The notes under the pieces are model-generated. The model searched no databases, was not told the DNA's origin, and worked only from the letters and a program-made list of their open reading frames with translations. This document shows positions 1-6,981 of a DNA stretch of 15,473 nt, one piece after another. This DNA is from a bacterium. GTDB lineage: Bacteria; Patescibacteria; Gracilibacteria; 1-14-2-50-48-13. The stretch lies in NCBI GenBank assembly GCA_030430105.1, contig JAUIFW010000016.1:1-15473 (forward strand), in the 5' to 3' direction. Position numbers and translations under genes: made by a program. Within the stretch, counting starts at the first letter, position 1, and the number at the start of each line of letters is the position of its first letter.

Positions 1-1
1 T

Positions 2-127
2 GGGATGCGTCAATATAAACAGGTGAAACATTTTCGAAACACTGTCGTTTATACTGGTGAGTCCCGATCTTTGAACCTGAGAAAAGCGCGAAGGAAAGCT
101 GGCAGAAGAGTTGACACTAAGGGGTAA
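2..127 (+). CDS. Unrecognised basic protein, C-terminal end (or a 40-residue small ORF)
   Basis: An open frame enters from the left edge and stops at TAA 125-127. The visible 41 residues are strongly basic, with the clusters RKARRKAGRR and VKHFR near the end, as in a nucleic-acid-binding or ribosome-associated tail. An ATG at 5-7 could make it a complete 40-residue ORF, but no Shine-Dalgarno can be seen because the window starts there. I do not recognise a family. It could also be a chance open frame. No clear terminator follows; a short GC hairpin at 162-177 lacks a T-run. Confidence 0.25.
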   Translation, partial: GMRQYKQVKHFRNTVVYTGESRSLNLRKARRKAGRRVDTKG

Positions 128-413
128 GCTTCCTAGAATGCGCATGTGAATGTCAGATAGGTGCTGCACTTGCAGCAGGGAAGAGGTGATTGTCTCTTAT
201 TTTGAGATGGTGGAGGTACTGATATTCCCGCTAAACGATGTTAAACCATCCTTTTATATAGCTCTCGATCTTTAACAATTCGAACATATGAATACGTATG
301 TATTCATCCTTAAGTTGCAATCGCCAAATTGCATAAATTTCGGTTAACTATTTTAAGTTAGCTATCATTCACAAAATCCTATATATCCACTTTATTTTTT
401 TTGTTCTTCAATT
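128..413. other. Gene-poor region and probable leader of the S-layer gene
   Basis: No convincing coding frame is seen here. It holds a 6-bp hairpin at 162-177 (TGCTGC/GCAGCA, 4-nt loop), a perfect 8-bp inverted repeat at 288-307, and a weaker one at 316-333 (TGCAAT/ATTGCA). The last 25 bases before the ATG at 414 are very T-rich and contain no Shine-Dalgarno. TATCAT (363-368) and TATATA (380-385) resemble -10 boxes, but neither has a recognisable -35 at the right distance, so I do not call a promoter. Long leaders are common for highly expressed S-layer genes; that this is one is inference. Confidence 0.5.
288..307. promoter_or_regulatory. Perfect 8-bp inverted repeat, possible operator upstream of the S-layer gene
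   Basis: ATGAATAC (288-295) and GTATTCAT (300-307) are exact reverse complements separated by GTAT. The inner ATACGTAT (292-299) is also palindromic. The size and symmetry suit a dimeric regulator site, and it lies about 110 bp upstream of the S-layer start. It could equally be a weak RNA hairpin or chance in AT-rich DNA. Confidence 0.35.
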
Positions 414-3400
414 ATGGCGAACTCTCTAGGAATCACTAGAAAGGCCATTGCTGGAGTATCAACAGCTGCACTTCTTGCGTCTTACGCAACAGTGCTTCCT
501 GTAGCTTCTGCTCAGACATTCTCTGATGTAGACTCAGGTGCTTGGTACGCAGCGCACGTTGAGGCACTAGCTGACATGGGAATTGTTTCCGGTTCAGCTT
601 GTGAGTCTGGAAGCGGTATGTGTTTCCGCCCAGACGCTGCTCTAAACCGTGCAGAAATGGCAAAGATTGCTGTGAACATGGCTACCATGTCCGGTCTAAT
701 CGCGGATCCAGACGATATGTCAGGAGCTCCGTCGTTTAACGACGTTGAATCAGGTGACTGGTTCTACGGATATGTGTCAGCTGCAGCGAAAGCTGGTATC
801 TTTGAAGGATACCGGGACGCTAGCGGTGATCTAACTGGATTCTTCGGACCTGGTGACGTTGTAAACCGAGCGCAGGCTGCGAAGGTGCTACTTGTAGCAT
901 CAGACGTACCTGAAATGCTAGTTCCAGCGGCTCCATTTATCGATGTGAATCCAAGTGACTGGTTCTATAACTATGTCACTTCAGCTTATAACTGGTCTAT
1001 CATCGACGGTTATAAGAAAGACAACGGAGATCTTACTGGGTTCTTTGGACCTGGTGATCCTGTGACTCGTGCACAGATCTCAAAGATCGCTGTCCTTTCT
1101 CAGGATCCAGTAGACCGATATACTGGAGAGAAACTTAAGGATGGTGAAACTGACGGTATGACCGACGGAGAAACCGACGGTGAGACCGACGGAGAAACTG
1201 ACGGTGAGACTGACGGAGAGGTTGTACCTCCTTCAGACGTTTCATTTGAGGCTTCTTTGAACTCATCTACTCCAAGCGGGCAAGTGCTTGCTACAGGAAC
1301 TGCGTTTAACACAATGGCTCTTGTAGACCTTACTGCTGGATCTGATGAGGATGTTAAGGTTACTGAAATTTCTATCCTCAGCCGAGGTATCGTAAACGAC
1401 TCTGACCTCAATGGGGTTCTTGTTGTAGACGAGAACGGTAAGAGACATGGAAATATCGTTAACTTCTCTGATTCTCTTGCTGTGATCAGCCTTGCTGCTA
1501 ACCCAATCATGGTAGAGGCAGGAACTACACACACTATCACTGTACAGCTTAACTTCGAGACAACTGCAAACGCGTCTTCAAGCGGAACTGTAGGTGTAGA
1601 AATTCCAGCTGGAGGAATCCAGGCTGTAGGAATGGACTCAATGGGATCTGTTACAACTGACGGACTTCCAGTTACTGGTCCAATCTTCCAGTTTGTTAGT
1701 GGTTCTAACATTGGAAACGTAGAGCTTGACTCTCAGACTATCGCTGTTGACGCTATCGAGGTTGACCTTGGAGCGAAAGACCAGGAGATGTCCAAGTTTG
1801 AGTTCTCTGAGACTTCTGCAAACGAAGATGTAAAGATTACAGAGCTTACGCTCTATAACAACGGAAATGCTTCTGATGATGATTACGAGAATATCCGACT
1901 TCTTTCTCCAGCTGGAGAGGTGCTTGCTACTGTTGCAAACGCTATGAACGGATATGTAACGTTTGATTTGTCTAGCAATCCATACGTTATCCCAGAGGGA
2001 TCATCTCGAGTTCTTTCTGTTATGGTTGATGTTGCTATGTCTAGCAACAGCGCGACTCGAACTATGCAGTTCACAATCGAAAACGACTATGACGTGAAAG
2101 TAATGGGATCTTCTTCTAAGTCTTTCCTTCTTCCAACTGCTGAAGGAAACGTAGATACTGGATTCCCGATCGGTGACGAGTCAAATGGTGATACTGATGG
2201 AGTGAACACTCTTCAGATCAAGGAAGGTACATTGACTCTTTCTAAGGCTACTTCATCTCCATCTGGAGAGGTTGCTGCTGGAGGAAACGATGTAGTTCTT
2301 GCACAGTTCAAGCTTGAAGCTGCTGGTGAAGACATCGAAATCCGAGGAGGAAATTTTGGTCTAACGCTTTCTGATTACGATAATACTGAATGTAACGCTG
2401 GAACTCTCCAGACTGTTACAGGTACTCTTCGAATCAAGATCGACGGTAAGACTATTCACAGTGTGAACGCAAGTGATACTGCTGGATGTACATACCTTGA
2501 TGGATCATCTGTATCTATTTCACGATTCAACAACTACCACACAGTTAAGGGTGGAACGACAGCTACAGTTTCTGTAGAGGGAGATATCAATGAAAATGCA
2601 AACGACGGTGATACTGTCCTTGCTACGTTTGGTAACCTTTCTGTAAAGAAGCTTACGTCTAACAAGACAGCTACTGTTGCTACTACTCCAACAGGAAACA
2701 CGCTTACAGTTACAACTGCTGAGCTAACTCTTACGAAGAACTCTTCTGAGGGAGACCGAAACATTGTTAAGGGATCTACAAACCAGAAGATCGGATCTTT
2801 CAACCTCACAACAACAAATGCTGAGGGTGTAAGTGTTTCGACTGTTGTAATCGACCTTAAGCCAAGTGATAACGGTATCACAAACCTTAAGCTTATGGAT
2901 GGAGATACGCAGATCGGATCTACGAAGCCAGACCCAAATGCTGACGATAACACGTTCAGTGTGAACGGACAGCTTATCATCGAGAAGTCTTCAAGCAAGA
3001 CAATCGACGTATACGCTGATATCTCTTCTGGATCTACTGCAACTCCACTTATCGTGAACTTCGATGCATCTTCTGTTACCGGTACTGGGCTAAACAGCTC
3101 CAAGTCAATCTCTGCACCATCTGCAGAAGTTGATCTTCAGAGCAACGCTCTTACTGGAAGCGGAAACGCAACAGTTGCTAAGACTGCAAGCACTTCAAAC
3201 AGTGCTGTTCTTGCATCTGGCGAGCAGGATGTAAATATCTTCACATTCTCTGTTAAGGCAGACAATAACGAGGATATGACTCTTTCTCGAGCGAAGATCG
3301 CTGTAGCTAATGGACAAGAGACTGTTAAGAATCTTGAGCTTTACTACGGTTCTGAAAAGGTAGCTGGACCACTTAACCTTACCAACGGTATGGTTGACTT

Positions 3401-5081
3401 CAGCGGATTCGAGGTAGAAATTCCTCGACTTGGAACAGAGCAGCTTTGGGTGTCTGCAGATATCAACAACTCTGGTTCACTAGATAGTGACACATTCTTT
3501 GTAGGAGGTCTTTACTACTACGAAGTTACAGGTGCATCTTCTGGTAACCTTGTACAGCGATATGCTGCGCGAGAGAAAGTTGGTACTGACACTACAGAGG
3601 CATATGTGAAGGGTGATATTTTCATGACTCACAATGACGGTGGTGCTGCAAGCATTGGTGTTGTTACAACAGCTTCTACTTCTGGACTTGCAAATGCTGC
3701 AATCCGAAACGGAGGAGTTGCTATTGATCTAAACGACGCTAATGACATGGCATCTAGACTTGCAACAATCTCTACAGAAAATGGTTCTAACGCTCCATCT
3801 TTGCAATATGCACTTGGAGAAGTAGTACTTGGATCTGATGATATTACTGCAAATGCTCTAGATCTAGCTATGGTTACTACCGCTGGTACTGGTGCTACAG
3901 TTCGATTCACTGGAGATGCTTCTGCAACTGCAGTAATGGATGGTTCTGGAGCTTTCTCTGGAGCAAATGGATACCTTGCTAAGCTTCCTGTAAAGTCTAT
4001 CGAGGTAGTTGGAACTGACACTGCACATGACTACATCAAGGGTGAAGTTGCTCTTGTAAGTGATGGTGGTGCGATTTTCCCAACATTTGTAACTGCTGCT
4101 GGTACTTCTGCTACAGCTACATTCGAAACAGCTACTGCTAATGATGATGACTCAGAGGCTGCATCTATTGCAGATGATGACATTATCTCTACTCTTGCAA
4201 CTGTTTACAGTGAGACAGGAATCACTACAAAACCAACACTAGCTCGCTACGCTGTTGGAGACGTGGTTATGTTCTCTGCTGATGTAGTAGACGTTGCCCC
4301 TGCATTTGGAATTGTTACTGAAGTTAATACAACTCAGAATACAATTGCAATCAACGGTACTGATTACGGTACTTTTGACTCAAATGGAGACGGTGACCTA
4401 CTAGACGGTGGTGACATCGACAATAATATGACCAATGGTTATATTGCTAAGCTTGCAAGCTTCCGTGGTGAAGGAAACCCACATGCTGTAGAGGACGTTG
4501 TTCCAACTGTTACAATCGAATCTACTCCATCTGGTGTAATTTCTTCAGCTGCAAACCAAGATCTAGCTAAGTTCACAGTTACTGCAACTGGACAGAGAGA
4601 TCTTACTCTTGCATCTCTAGACTTTGATGCTACTGGTTCGTTTGCATCTGCAACAGGTGGTCTTGTTTCAGATTTTGAAATCTGGAAGGGTAACCAACTT
4701 ATTGCAACAGGATCAAACGCCAATGGAGGTGGTGGAGACAACTGTAACGATGGTACTGTCGGATATGCTACTGACGCTGTCGCAACTGACGGAGGTGCAG
4801 GAGCATGTGCTAACCAGAACATCGTGTTTGCTCTAAACTACGATGTAACGCAGGGTGATTCTGTAACCTTCACAATTAAGGCTGATCTATCTCAGATCAA
4901 CGTAACTGGAGGTGATGATACACCAGGTATCGCACTTCAACTTGATGGTACTGCTGCTCGCTACAACGCGAACAACAGTGTACGATATAGCTACACAAAT
5001 GGTGAGTCTACGCCTGTAGAGGTTACGACTTCACTACTTGACATGTATCCATACAACACACCGTCAAGAACATCTAACTAA
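414..5081 (+). CDS. Giant secreted S-layer protein with three SLH domains and Ig-like modules
   Basis: This 1555-residue protein probably forms or carries the surface layer. A signal peptide (about residues 1-33, ending ASA before QT) is followed by three SLH domains at about 35-92, 107-165 and 174-230, each with an F-x-D-V start and a closing motif such as NRAEMAKI, NRAQAAKV or TRAQISKI. SLH domains are known to bind pyruvylated wall polysaccharide. A DGET-repeat linker (243-270) leads into beta-rich modules of the kind that open with a TPSG/SPSG turn. Residues 1064-1347 hold a tandem duplication, and 1322-1338 is an Asp-rich, calcium-binding-like loop. Six cysteines fall in three local pairs. 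Only 29 arginines are present and 17 use CGA. The start has no Shine-Dalgarno and follows a T-rich tract. The role as major S-layer protein is inferred. Confidence 0.9.
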   Translation: MANSLGITRKAIAGVSTAALLASYATVLPVASAQTFSDVDSGAWYAAHVEALADMGIVSGSACESGSGMCFRPDAALNRAEMAKIAVNMATMSGLIADPDDMSGAPSFNDVESGDWFYGYVSAAAKAGIFEGYRDASGDLTGFFGPGDVVNRAQAAKVLLVASDVPEMLVPAAPFIDVNPSDWFYNYVTSAYNWSIIDGYKKDNGDLTGFFGPGDPVTRAQISKIAVLSQDPVDRYTGEKLKDGETDGMTDGETDGETDGETDGETDGEVVPPSDVSFEASLNSSTPSGQVLATGTAFNTMALVDLTAGSDEDVKVTEISILSRGIVNDSDLNGVLVVDENGKRHGNIVNFSDSLAVISLAANPIMVEAGTTHTITVQLNFETTANASSSGTVGVEIPAGGIQAVGMDSMGSVTTDGLPVTGPIFQFVSGSNIGNVELDSQTIAVDAIEVDLGAKDQEMSKFEFSETSANEDVKITELTLYNNGNASDDDYENIRLLSPAGEVLATVANAMNGYVTFDLSSNPYVIPEGSSRVLSVMVDVAMSSNSATRTMQFTIENDYDVKVMGSSSKSFLLPTAEGNVDTGFPIGDESNGDTDGVNTLQIKEGTLTLSKATSSPSGEVAAGGNDVVLAQFKLEAAGEDIEIRGGNFGLTLSDYDNTECNAGTLQTVTGTLRIKIDGKTIHSVNASDTAGCTYLDGSSVSISRFNNYHTVKGGTTATVSVEGDINENANDGDTVLATFGNLSVKKLTSNKTATVATTPTGNTLTVTTAELTLTKNSSEGDRNIVKGSTNQKIGSFNLTTTNAEGVSVSTVVIDLKPSDNGITNLKLMDGDTQIGSTKPDPNADDNTFSVNGQLIIEKSSSKTIDVYADISSGSTATPLIVNFDASSVTGTGLNSSKSISAPSAEVDLQSNALTGSGNATVAKTASTSNSAVLASGEQDVNIFTFSVKADNNEDMTLSRAKIAVANGQETVKNLELYYGSEKVAGPLNLTNGMVDFSGFEVEIPRLGTEQLWVSADINNSGSLDSDTFFVGGLYYYEVTGASSGNLVQRYAAREKVGTDTTEAYVKGDIFMTHNDGGAASIGVVTTASTSGLANAAIRNGGVAIDLNDANDMASRLATISTENGSNAPSLQYALGEVVLGSDDITANALDLAMVTTAGTGATVRFTGDASATAVMDGSGAFSGANGYLAKLPVKSIEVVGTDTAHDYIKGEVALVSDGGAIFPTFVTAAGTSATATFETATANDDDSEAASIADDDIISTLATVYSETGITTKPTLARYAVGDVVMFSADVVDVAPAFGIVTEVNTTQNTIAINGTDYGTFDSNGDGDLLDGGDIDNNMTNGYIAKLASFRGEGNPHAVEDVVPTVTIESTPSGVISSAANQDLAKFTVTATGQRDLTLASLDFDATGSFASATGGLVSDFEIWKGNQLIATGSNANGGGGDNCNDGTVGYATDAVATDGGAGACANQNIVFALNYDVTQGDSVTFTIKADLSQINVTGGDDTPGIALQLDGTAARYNANNSVRYSYTNGESTPVEVTTSLLDMYPYNTPSRTSN
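1140..1223 (+). repeat. 12-bp tandem repeat encoding an acidic DGET linker
   Basis: Seven in-frame tetrapeptides, DGET x6 with one DGMT variant and a final DGEV, occupy residues 243-270 between the SLH domains and the first beta module. At DNA level, units alternate GAC-GGA-GAA-ACY with GAC-GGT-GAG-ACY, so the true period looks like 24 bp and suggests duplication of a pair of units. The linker is acidic and probably flexible. Such tracts can change copy number by slippage. Confidence 0.85.
3603..4454 (+). repeat. Tandem duplication of a ~143-residue module in the S-layer protein
   Basis: Copy 1 starts at Tyr1064 (YVKGDIFMTHNDGG) and copy 2 at Tyr1207 (YIKGEVALVSDGG). Both then carry a LATxxSExG segment, a YAxGxVVxxSxD segment and an NGY[LI]AKL close (residues 1185-1191 and 1341-1347). 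Copy 2 has extra Asp-rich sequence at 1322-1338 with a DSNGDGDLLDGGDIDNN loop resembling thrombospondin type-3/dockerin calcium sites. The pair sits between Ig-like modules and differs from them in style. I do not recognise the module family. Confidence 0.6.
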
Positions 5082-5129
5082 TCTTTGATTAGTCAGGTTT
5101 CACCATCCTGAAAGTATTCTTTCTAGGAT
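5077..5129 (+). other. Two hairpins at the end of the S-layer mRNA
   Basis: The first hairpin (ACTAATC 5077-5083, loop TTT, GATTAGT 5087-5093) includes the stop codon. The second pairs ATCCTGAAAG (5105-5114) with CTTTC and AGGAT (5119-5129) around a TATT loop, with one bulged base. Neither has its own T-run, so they look like 3' stability elements ahead of the terminator, not terminators. Confidence 0.55.
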
Positions 5130-5131
5130 CG

Positions 5132-5170
5132 AAAAACCCCAACCCCGCTATGCGGGGGAGGGGTTTTTTT
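5132..5170 (+). terminator. Strong intrinsic terminator of the S-layer gene
   Basis: CCCCGC (5143-5148) pairs with GCGGGG (5152-5157) around TAT. The stem resumes after a small internal loop with CCCC (5137-5140)/GGGG (5160-5163) and ends in A5/T7 flanks. It could work in both directions. Confidence 0.92.
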
Positions 5171-5173
5171 GTT

Positions 5174-5296
5174 GTTTTGTGGTTTGAGCACGCGCATTGC
5201 TGCGTCGTGGTGCAAATTTGCTCGACGCCGTACTTGAGTACGGCTTATTCACAAATTTTTCCACTCCTTGCACTGCACATACTCAAACCACAAAAC
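5174..5296. repeat. 123-bp structured palindromic element, possibly MITE-like or a non-coding RNA
   Basis: Perfect 15-bp terminal inverted repeats (5174-5188 and 5282-5296) continue inwards for about 12 more positions. Inside them is a second stem (GTGG 5207-5210 with CCAC 5261-5264; AAATTTG 5214-5220 with CAAATTT 5252-5258). At the apex is a perfect hairpin (GCCGTAC 5227-5233 with GTACGGC 5238-5244, loop TTGA). In the extended outer stem the plus-strand mismatches are three C/A and one T/C; on the minus strand the C/A pairs become G-U pairs, so RNA read leftwards would fold better. No coding frame is seen. TTGT occurs close to both ends (5169-5172, 5297-5300), but a target duplication is doubtful. 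Confidence 0.7.
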
Positions 5297-5351
5297 TTGT
5301 GAGTTCAATACTTTGATAATTACTCACTATTAATTAACTAATTACTAATTT
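5297..5351. other. AT-rich spacer
   Basis: A very AT-rich stretch with repeated TAATTAC/TTAATTAA-type motifs and no coding frame. It may act as an UP-like sequence for the promoter that follows, but nothing specific supports a function. Confidence 0.3.
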
Positions 5352-5384
5352 CGACCGCTCCCAGCGGTCGTTCCATGGTATAAT
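5352..5384 (+). promoter_or_regulatory. Extended -10 promoter with an overlapping 8-bp palindrome
   Basis: TGG-TATAAT (5376-5384) is a consensus extended -10. The place where a -35 would lie is occupied by an 8-bp palindrome, CGACCGCT (5352-5359)/AGCGGTCG (5363-5370), with a 3-base centre. No -35 is recognisable. This arrangement fits a promoter driven by the extended -10 and controlled by a regulator bound at the palindrome. Transcription would start near 5391, giving a leader of about 65 nt before the ATG at 5458. Confidence 0.6.
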
Positions 5385-5403
5385 AAAGCGATAGACACCA
5401 ATC

Positions 5404-5457
5404 CTAACCCAAGGCCTCAAGCCTTATGCCCTGCGCCCTAAGCCCTAAGACCTAAAA
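5404..5457 (+). repeat. Degenerate 7-nt repeat array ending at the start codon
   Basis: From 5404 the leader can be cut into eight units, seven of 7 nt and one of 6, with a consensus close to CTAAGCC; the last unit runs into the ATG. The two best copies are at 5438-5444 and 5445-5451. A small hairpin AAGGC/GCCTT (5411-5425) forms within it. There is no Shine-Dalgarno, so the array occupies the ribosome-binding position. Confidence 0.6.
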
Positions 5458-6972
5458 ATGCGCCTACGCCCCTACATCTACCTAGGCATCGCCGCCATCC
5501 TCGCCACCGCGGGGTATTTCATCTTCTTCCAGCCTACAGATAACGGGGAGCTGTCATCAAACAGTCTCAGTGTAGCCGCCTCCGGATCACTCTCGCCACA
5601 GGTACAGTTTCTTGAGGAACAGTCAGAGGAGGGAAGTACGCTTACGATCTCCTGGAGCGCAGATACCTACGCATTTATTCCCACACACGTGCAGGTCTTT
5701 GTAGCAAAGGGACAGCGCCTCTCTGACCAGGAAATGCAGACCATTATGGGCGCGAGGATTGATGCTTTGGAGAGTTGCCAATATCGCATGGGTATCATAG
5801 AAAATCAGGTGGTCGATGAAGAATGTGAACATACATCGGGAGTACTTCACACGGGTATTTGTTATGGAGAGGAGGAATGCGACAGCTCAAAGCAGAACAC
5901 AGTTCGCATACAAAACCCATTACCTGGATCTACCTATGGAGTCAGGTATGCCAGCGGAAGCCGCTACTCACTGCTTTCCAATGTCTATGCCACCGAGCAG
6001 GAAGAAGGTGAGGGAGTTTCTACAAATGCTTCTCGTATCGAGAATGCATCGATCCGAAGGCTTGATACCTCACTTGAGCTTGAGTGGTGGACAAAAGAAC
6101 CAGAGAATTCCTTTGAACTCCTTTGGGCTCCAGGAATCTTCCGGACTGGTCAAGAATTGTCCTTTCAGAATGCCGCAGAAACCTGTTTCGTAGAAATCTA
6201 CGGTGATAGTACCTGCGATTTGAGAGGGAAGCCGTACAGCGCATTCCAAGAGTATTTTGATCAAACAGTCTATCTCATCGAGGTAGATGAGCGGGAAAAG
6301 GAGGGAACCTATGGAGTTCGGGTGCCAGGAGGACGCGTTAGTATCATAGGAAAGTCATATGGTAGAATAGGATCAGAACAGAGAGCCAAAGTAGAAAATA
6401 GCTTGACTCCTTCGAAACCTACGCTAGATTCCATACACAATAAAAAGCTAGAGGGGCGCCAAGTTTGGATTGCTCAACCTATTCAACTAGAAGGTATATC
6501 CTTCACGGCCCGCATGCCCCCGCGGGCTTTTTTTCTTGCCTTTTCTCCCGCACTTTGTAGAAAGAATACAAAGAAAGGAGGAGACTCGATGGGGGGAATC
6601 ACAAAAGTTGTTGGTGGGTTGCTGGTTGCCTATATGGCGACGTCGATACTCTTTGGTGCTCCACCACCAAAAAAACCAGGGGATATACTCTGGGTAAAGG
6701 ATCGAAATGGCCTGCGCACAGAAGTGAAGGCCACTGATGATGGGGCAATCTTTGAACTTTCGCTCTACTATACGGGCCCAAAGGGGACCAAGGTCTCGCT
6801 GCCAGATATTACGCACGGGGCAAAGTCCTGTCTCTGTAGTAGACGCAGGGAGTCCGTACTGAGAGGGAAGCCCTGCAAAAATATCGCCTTCATTGCTAGT
6901 GGTAGGGCGCAAAAAGAGACATTTTTTGCCTATACGTCACAGGCAAAGGGGTACGTGAGTATCACCTACTAA
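5458..6972 (+). CDS. Membrane-anchored protein with two FN3-like domains; frame reads through a terminator into the next gene
   Basis: The open frame is 504 residues, but I think only about the first 300-350 form this protein. Residues 7-24 are a hydrophobic anchor or uncleaved signal. Two beta-sandwich, fibronectin-III-like units follow: about 48-180 (TLTISW start, GSTYGVRYASGSRY end) and 195-305 (SLELEWW start, GTYGVRVPGGR end). Cysteines 107, 122, 135, 141, 243 and 253 suggest disulfides. From about residue 310 the sequence loses domain character, residues 351-362 are encoded by an intrinsic terminator (6508-6534), and residue 378 is the start Met of a second gene with a strong RBS. No in-frame stop separates them. 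Explanations are a lost stop, an upstream frameshift, a genuine fusion or a sequence error. It faces the cell exterior; its function is unknown. Confidence 0.7.
   Translation: MRLRPYIYLGIAAILATAGYFIFFQPTDNGELSSNSLSVAASGSLSPQVQFLEEQSEEGSTLTISWSADTYAFIPTHVQVFVAKGQRLSDQEMQTIMGARIDALESCQYRMGIIENQVVDEECEHTSGVLHTGICYGEEECDSSKQNTVRIQNPLPGSTYGVRYASGSRYSLLSNVYATEQEEGEGVSTNASRIENASIRRLDTSLELEWWTKEPENSFELLWAPGIFRTGQELSFQNAAETCFVEIYGDSTCDLRGKPYSAFQEYFDQTVYLIEVDEREKEGTYGVRVPGGRVSIIGKSYGRIGSEQRAKVENSLTPSKPTLDSIHNKKLEGRQVWIAQPIQLEGISFTARMPPRAFFLAFSPALCRKNTKKGGDSMGGITKVVGGLLVAYMATSILFGAPPPKKPGDILWVKDRNGLRTEVKATDDGAIFELSLYYTGPKGTKVSLPDITHGAKSCLCSRRRESVLRGKPCKNIAFIASGRAQKETFFAYTSQAKGYVSITY
6508..6534 (+). terminator. 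Intrinsic terminator lying inside an open reading frame
   Basis: GCCCGC (6508-6513) pairs with GCGGGC (6522-6527) around an 8-base loop, followed immediately by seven T (6528-6534). The form is textbook, yet it lies within the frame 5458-6972. Confidence 0.85.
6589..6972 (+). CDS. Small membrane-anchored protein of unknown function
   Basis: Read from the ATG at 6589 this gives a 127-residue protein. The start is chosen because AAGGAGG (6575-6581) sits 7 nt upstream, one of the two best ribosome-binding sites in the window, and because a terminator ends the preceding transcript. Residues about 5-23 (ITKVVGGLLVAYMATSILF) form one hydrophobic segment, followed by a PPPKKPGD linker and a small domain that is probably extracytoplasmic. 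Three cysteines occur in SCLC and GKPC. I do not recognise the family. The frame is also open upstream into the FN3-like gene, so a fused product remains possible. A terminator follows 10 nt after the stop. No convincing promoter is visible between 6535 and 6588. Confidence 0.65.
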   Translation: MGGITKVVGGLLVAYMATSILFGAPPPKKPGDILWVKDRNGLRTEVKATDDGAIFELSLYYTGPKGTKVSLPDITHGAKSCLCSRRRESVLRGKPCKNIAFIASGRAQKETFFAYTSQAKGYVSITY

Positions 6973-6981
6973 ACACAATAT

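Noticed and set aside
61..260. Possible structural RNA (SRP RNA, tmRNA or RNase P) at the left edge
   Set aside because: AAGGAAAGCTGG recalls parts of known RNAs, but I could not match conserved cores or fold a consistent structure.
1140..1223. Short direct repeats as a possible CRISPR array
   Set aside because: The units are contiguous 12-bp codon repeats with no spacers, in frame inside the S-layer gene, and no cas gene is near.
1100..1711. 203-codon open frame on the minus strand
   Set aside because: It mirrors the S-layer gene codon pattern; its Ser/Pro/Thr-rich product, including a PSVSPSVS run, is the complement of the DGET repeat. The plus-strand gene has a signal peptide and SLH domains.
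2534..4822. Further minus-strand open frames opposite the S-layer gene
   Set aside because: They have no recognisable domains, no start signals, and arise from the codon bias of the strong plus-strand gene.
414..5081. Use of genetic code 25 (TGA = Gly) as in Gracilibacteria
   Set aside because: No in-frame TGA is present in 4.6 kb of Gly-rich coding sequence, and other genes are also intact under the standard code.
5169..5300. TTGT target-site duplication around the palindrome
   Set aside because: Four bases is too short in T-rich DNA, and the left copy is separated from the arm by an extra T.
5438..5457. CCCTAA-like units as telomere-type repeats
   Set aside because: The array is short, degenerate and in a gene leader inside a bacterial contig; the resemblance is only superficial.
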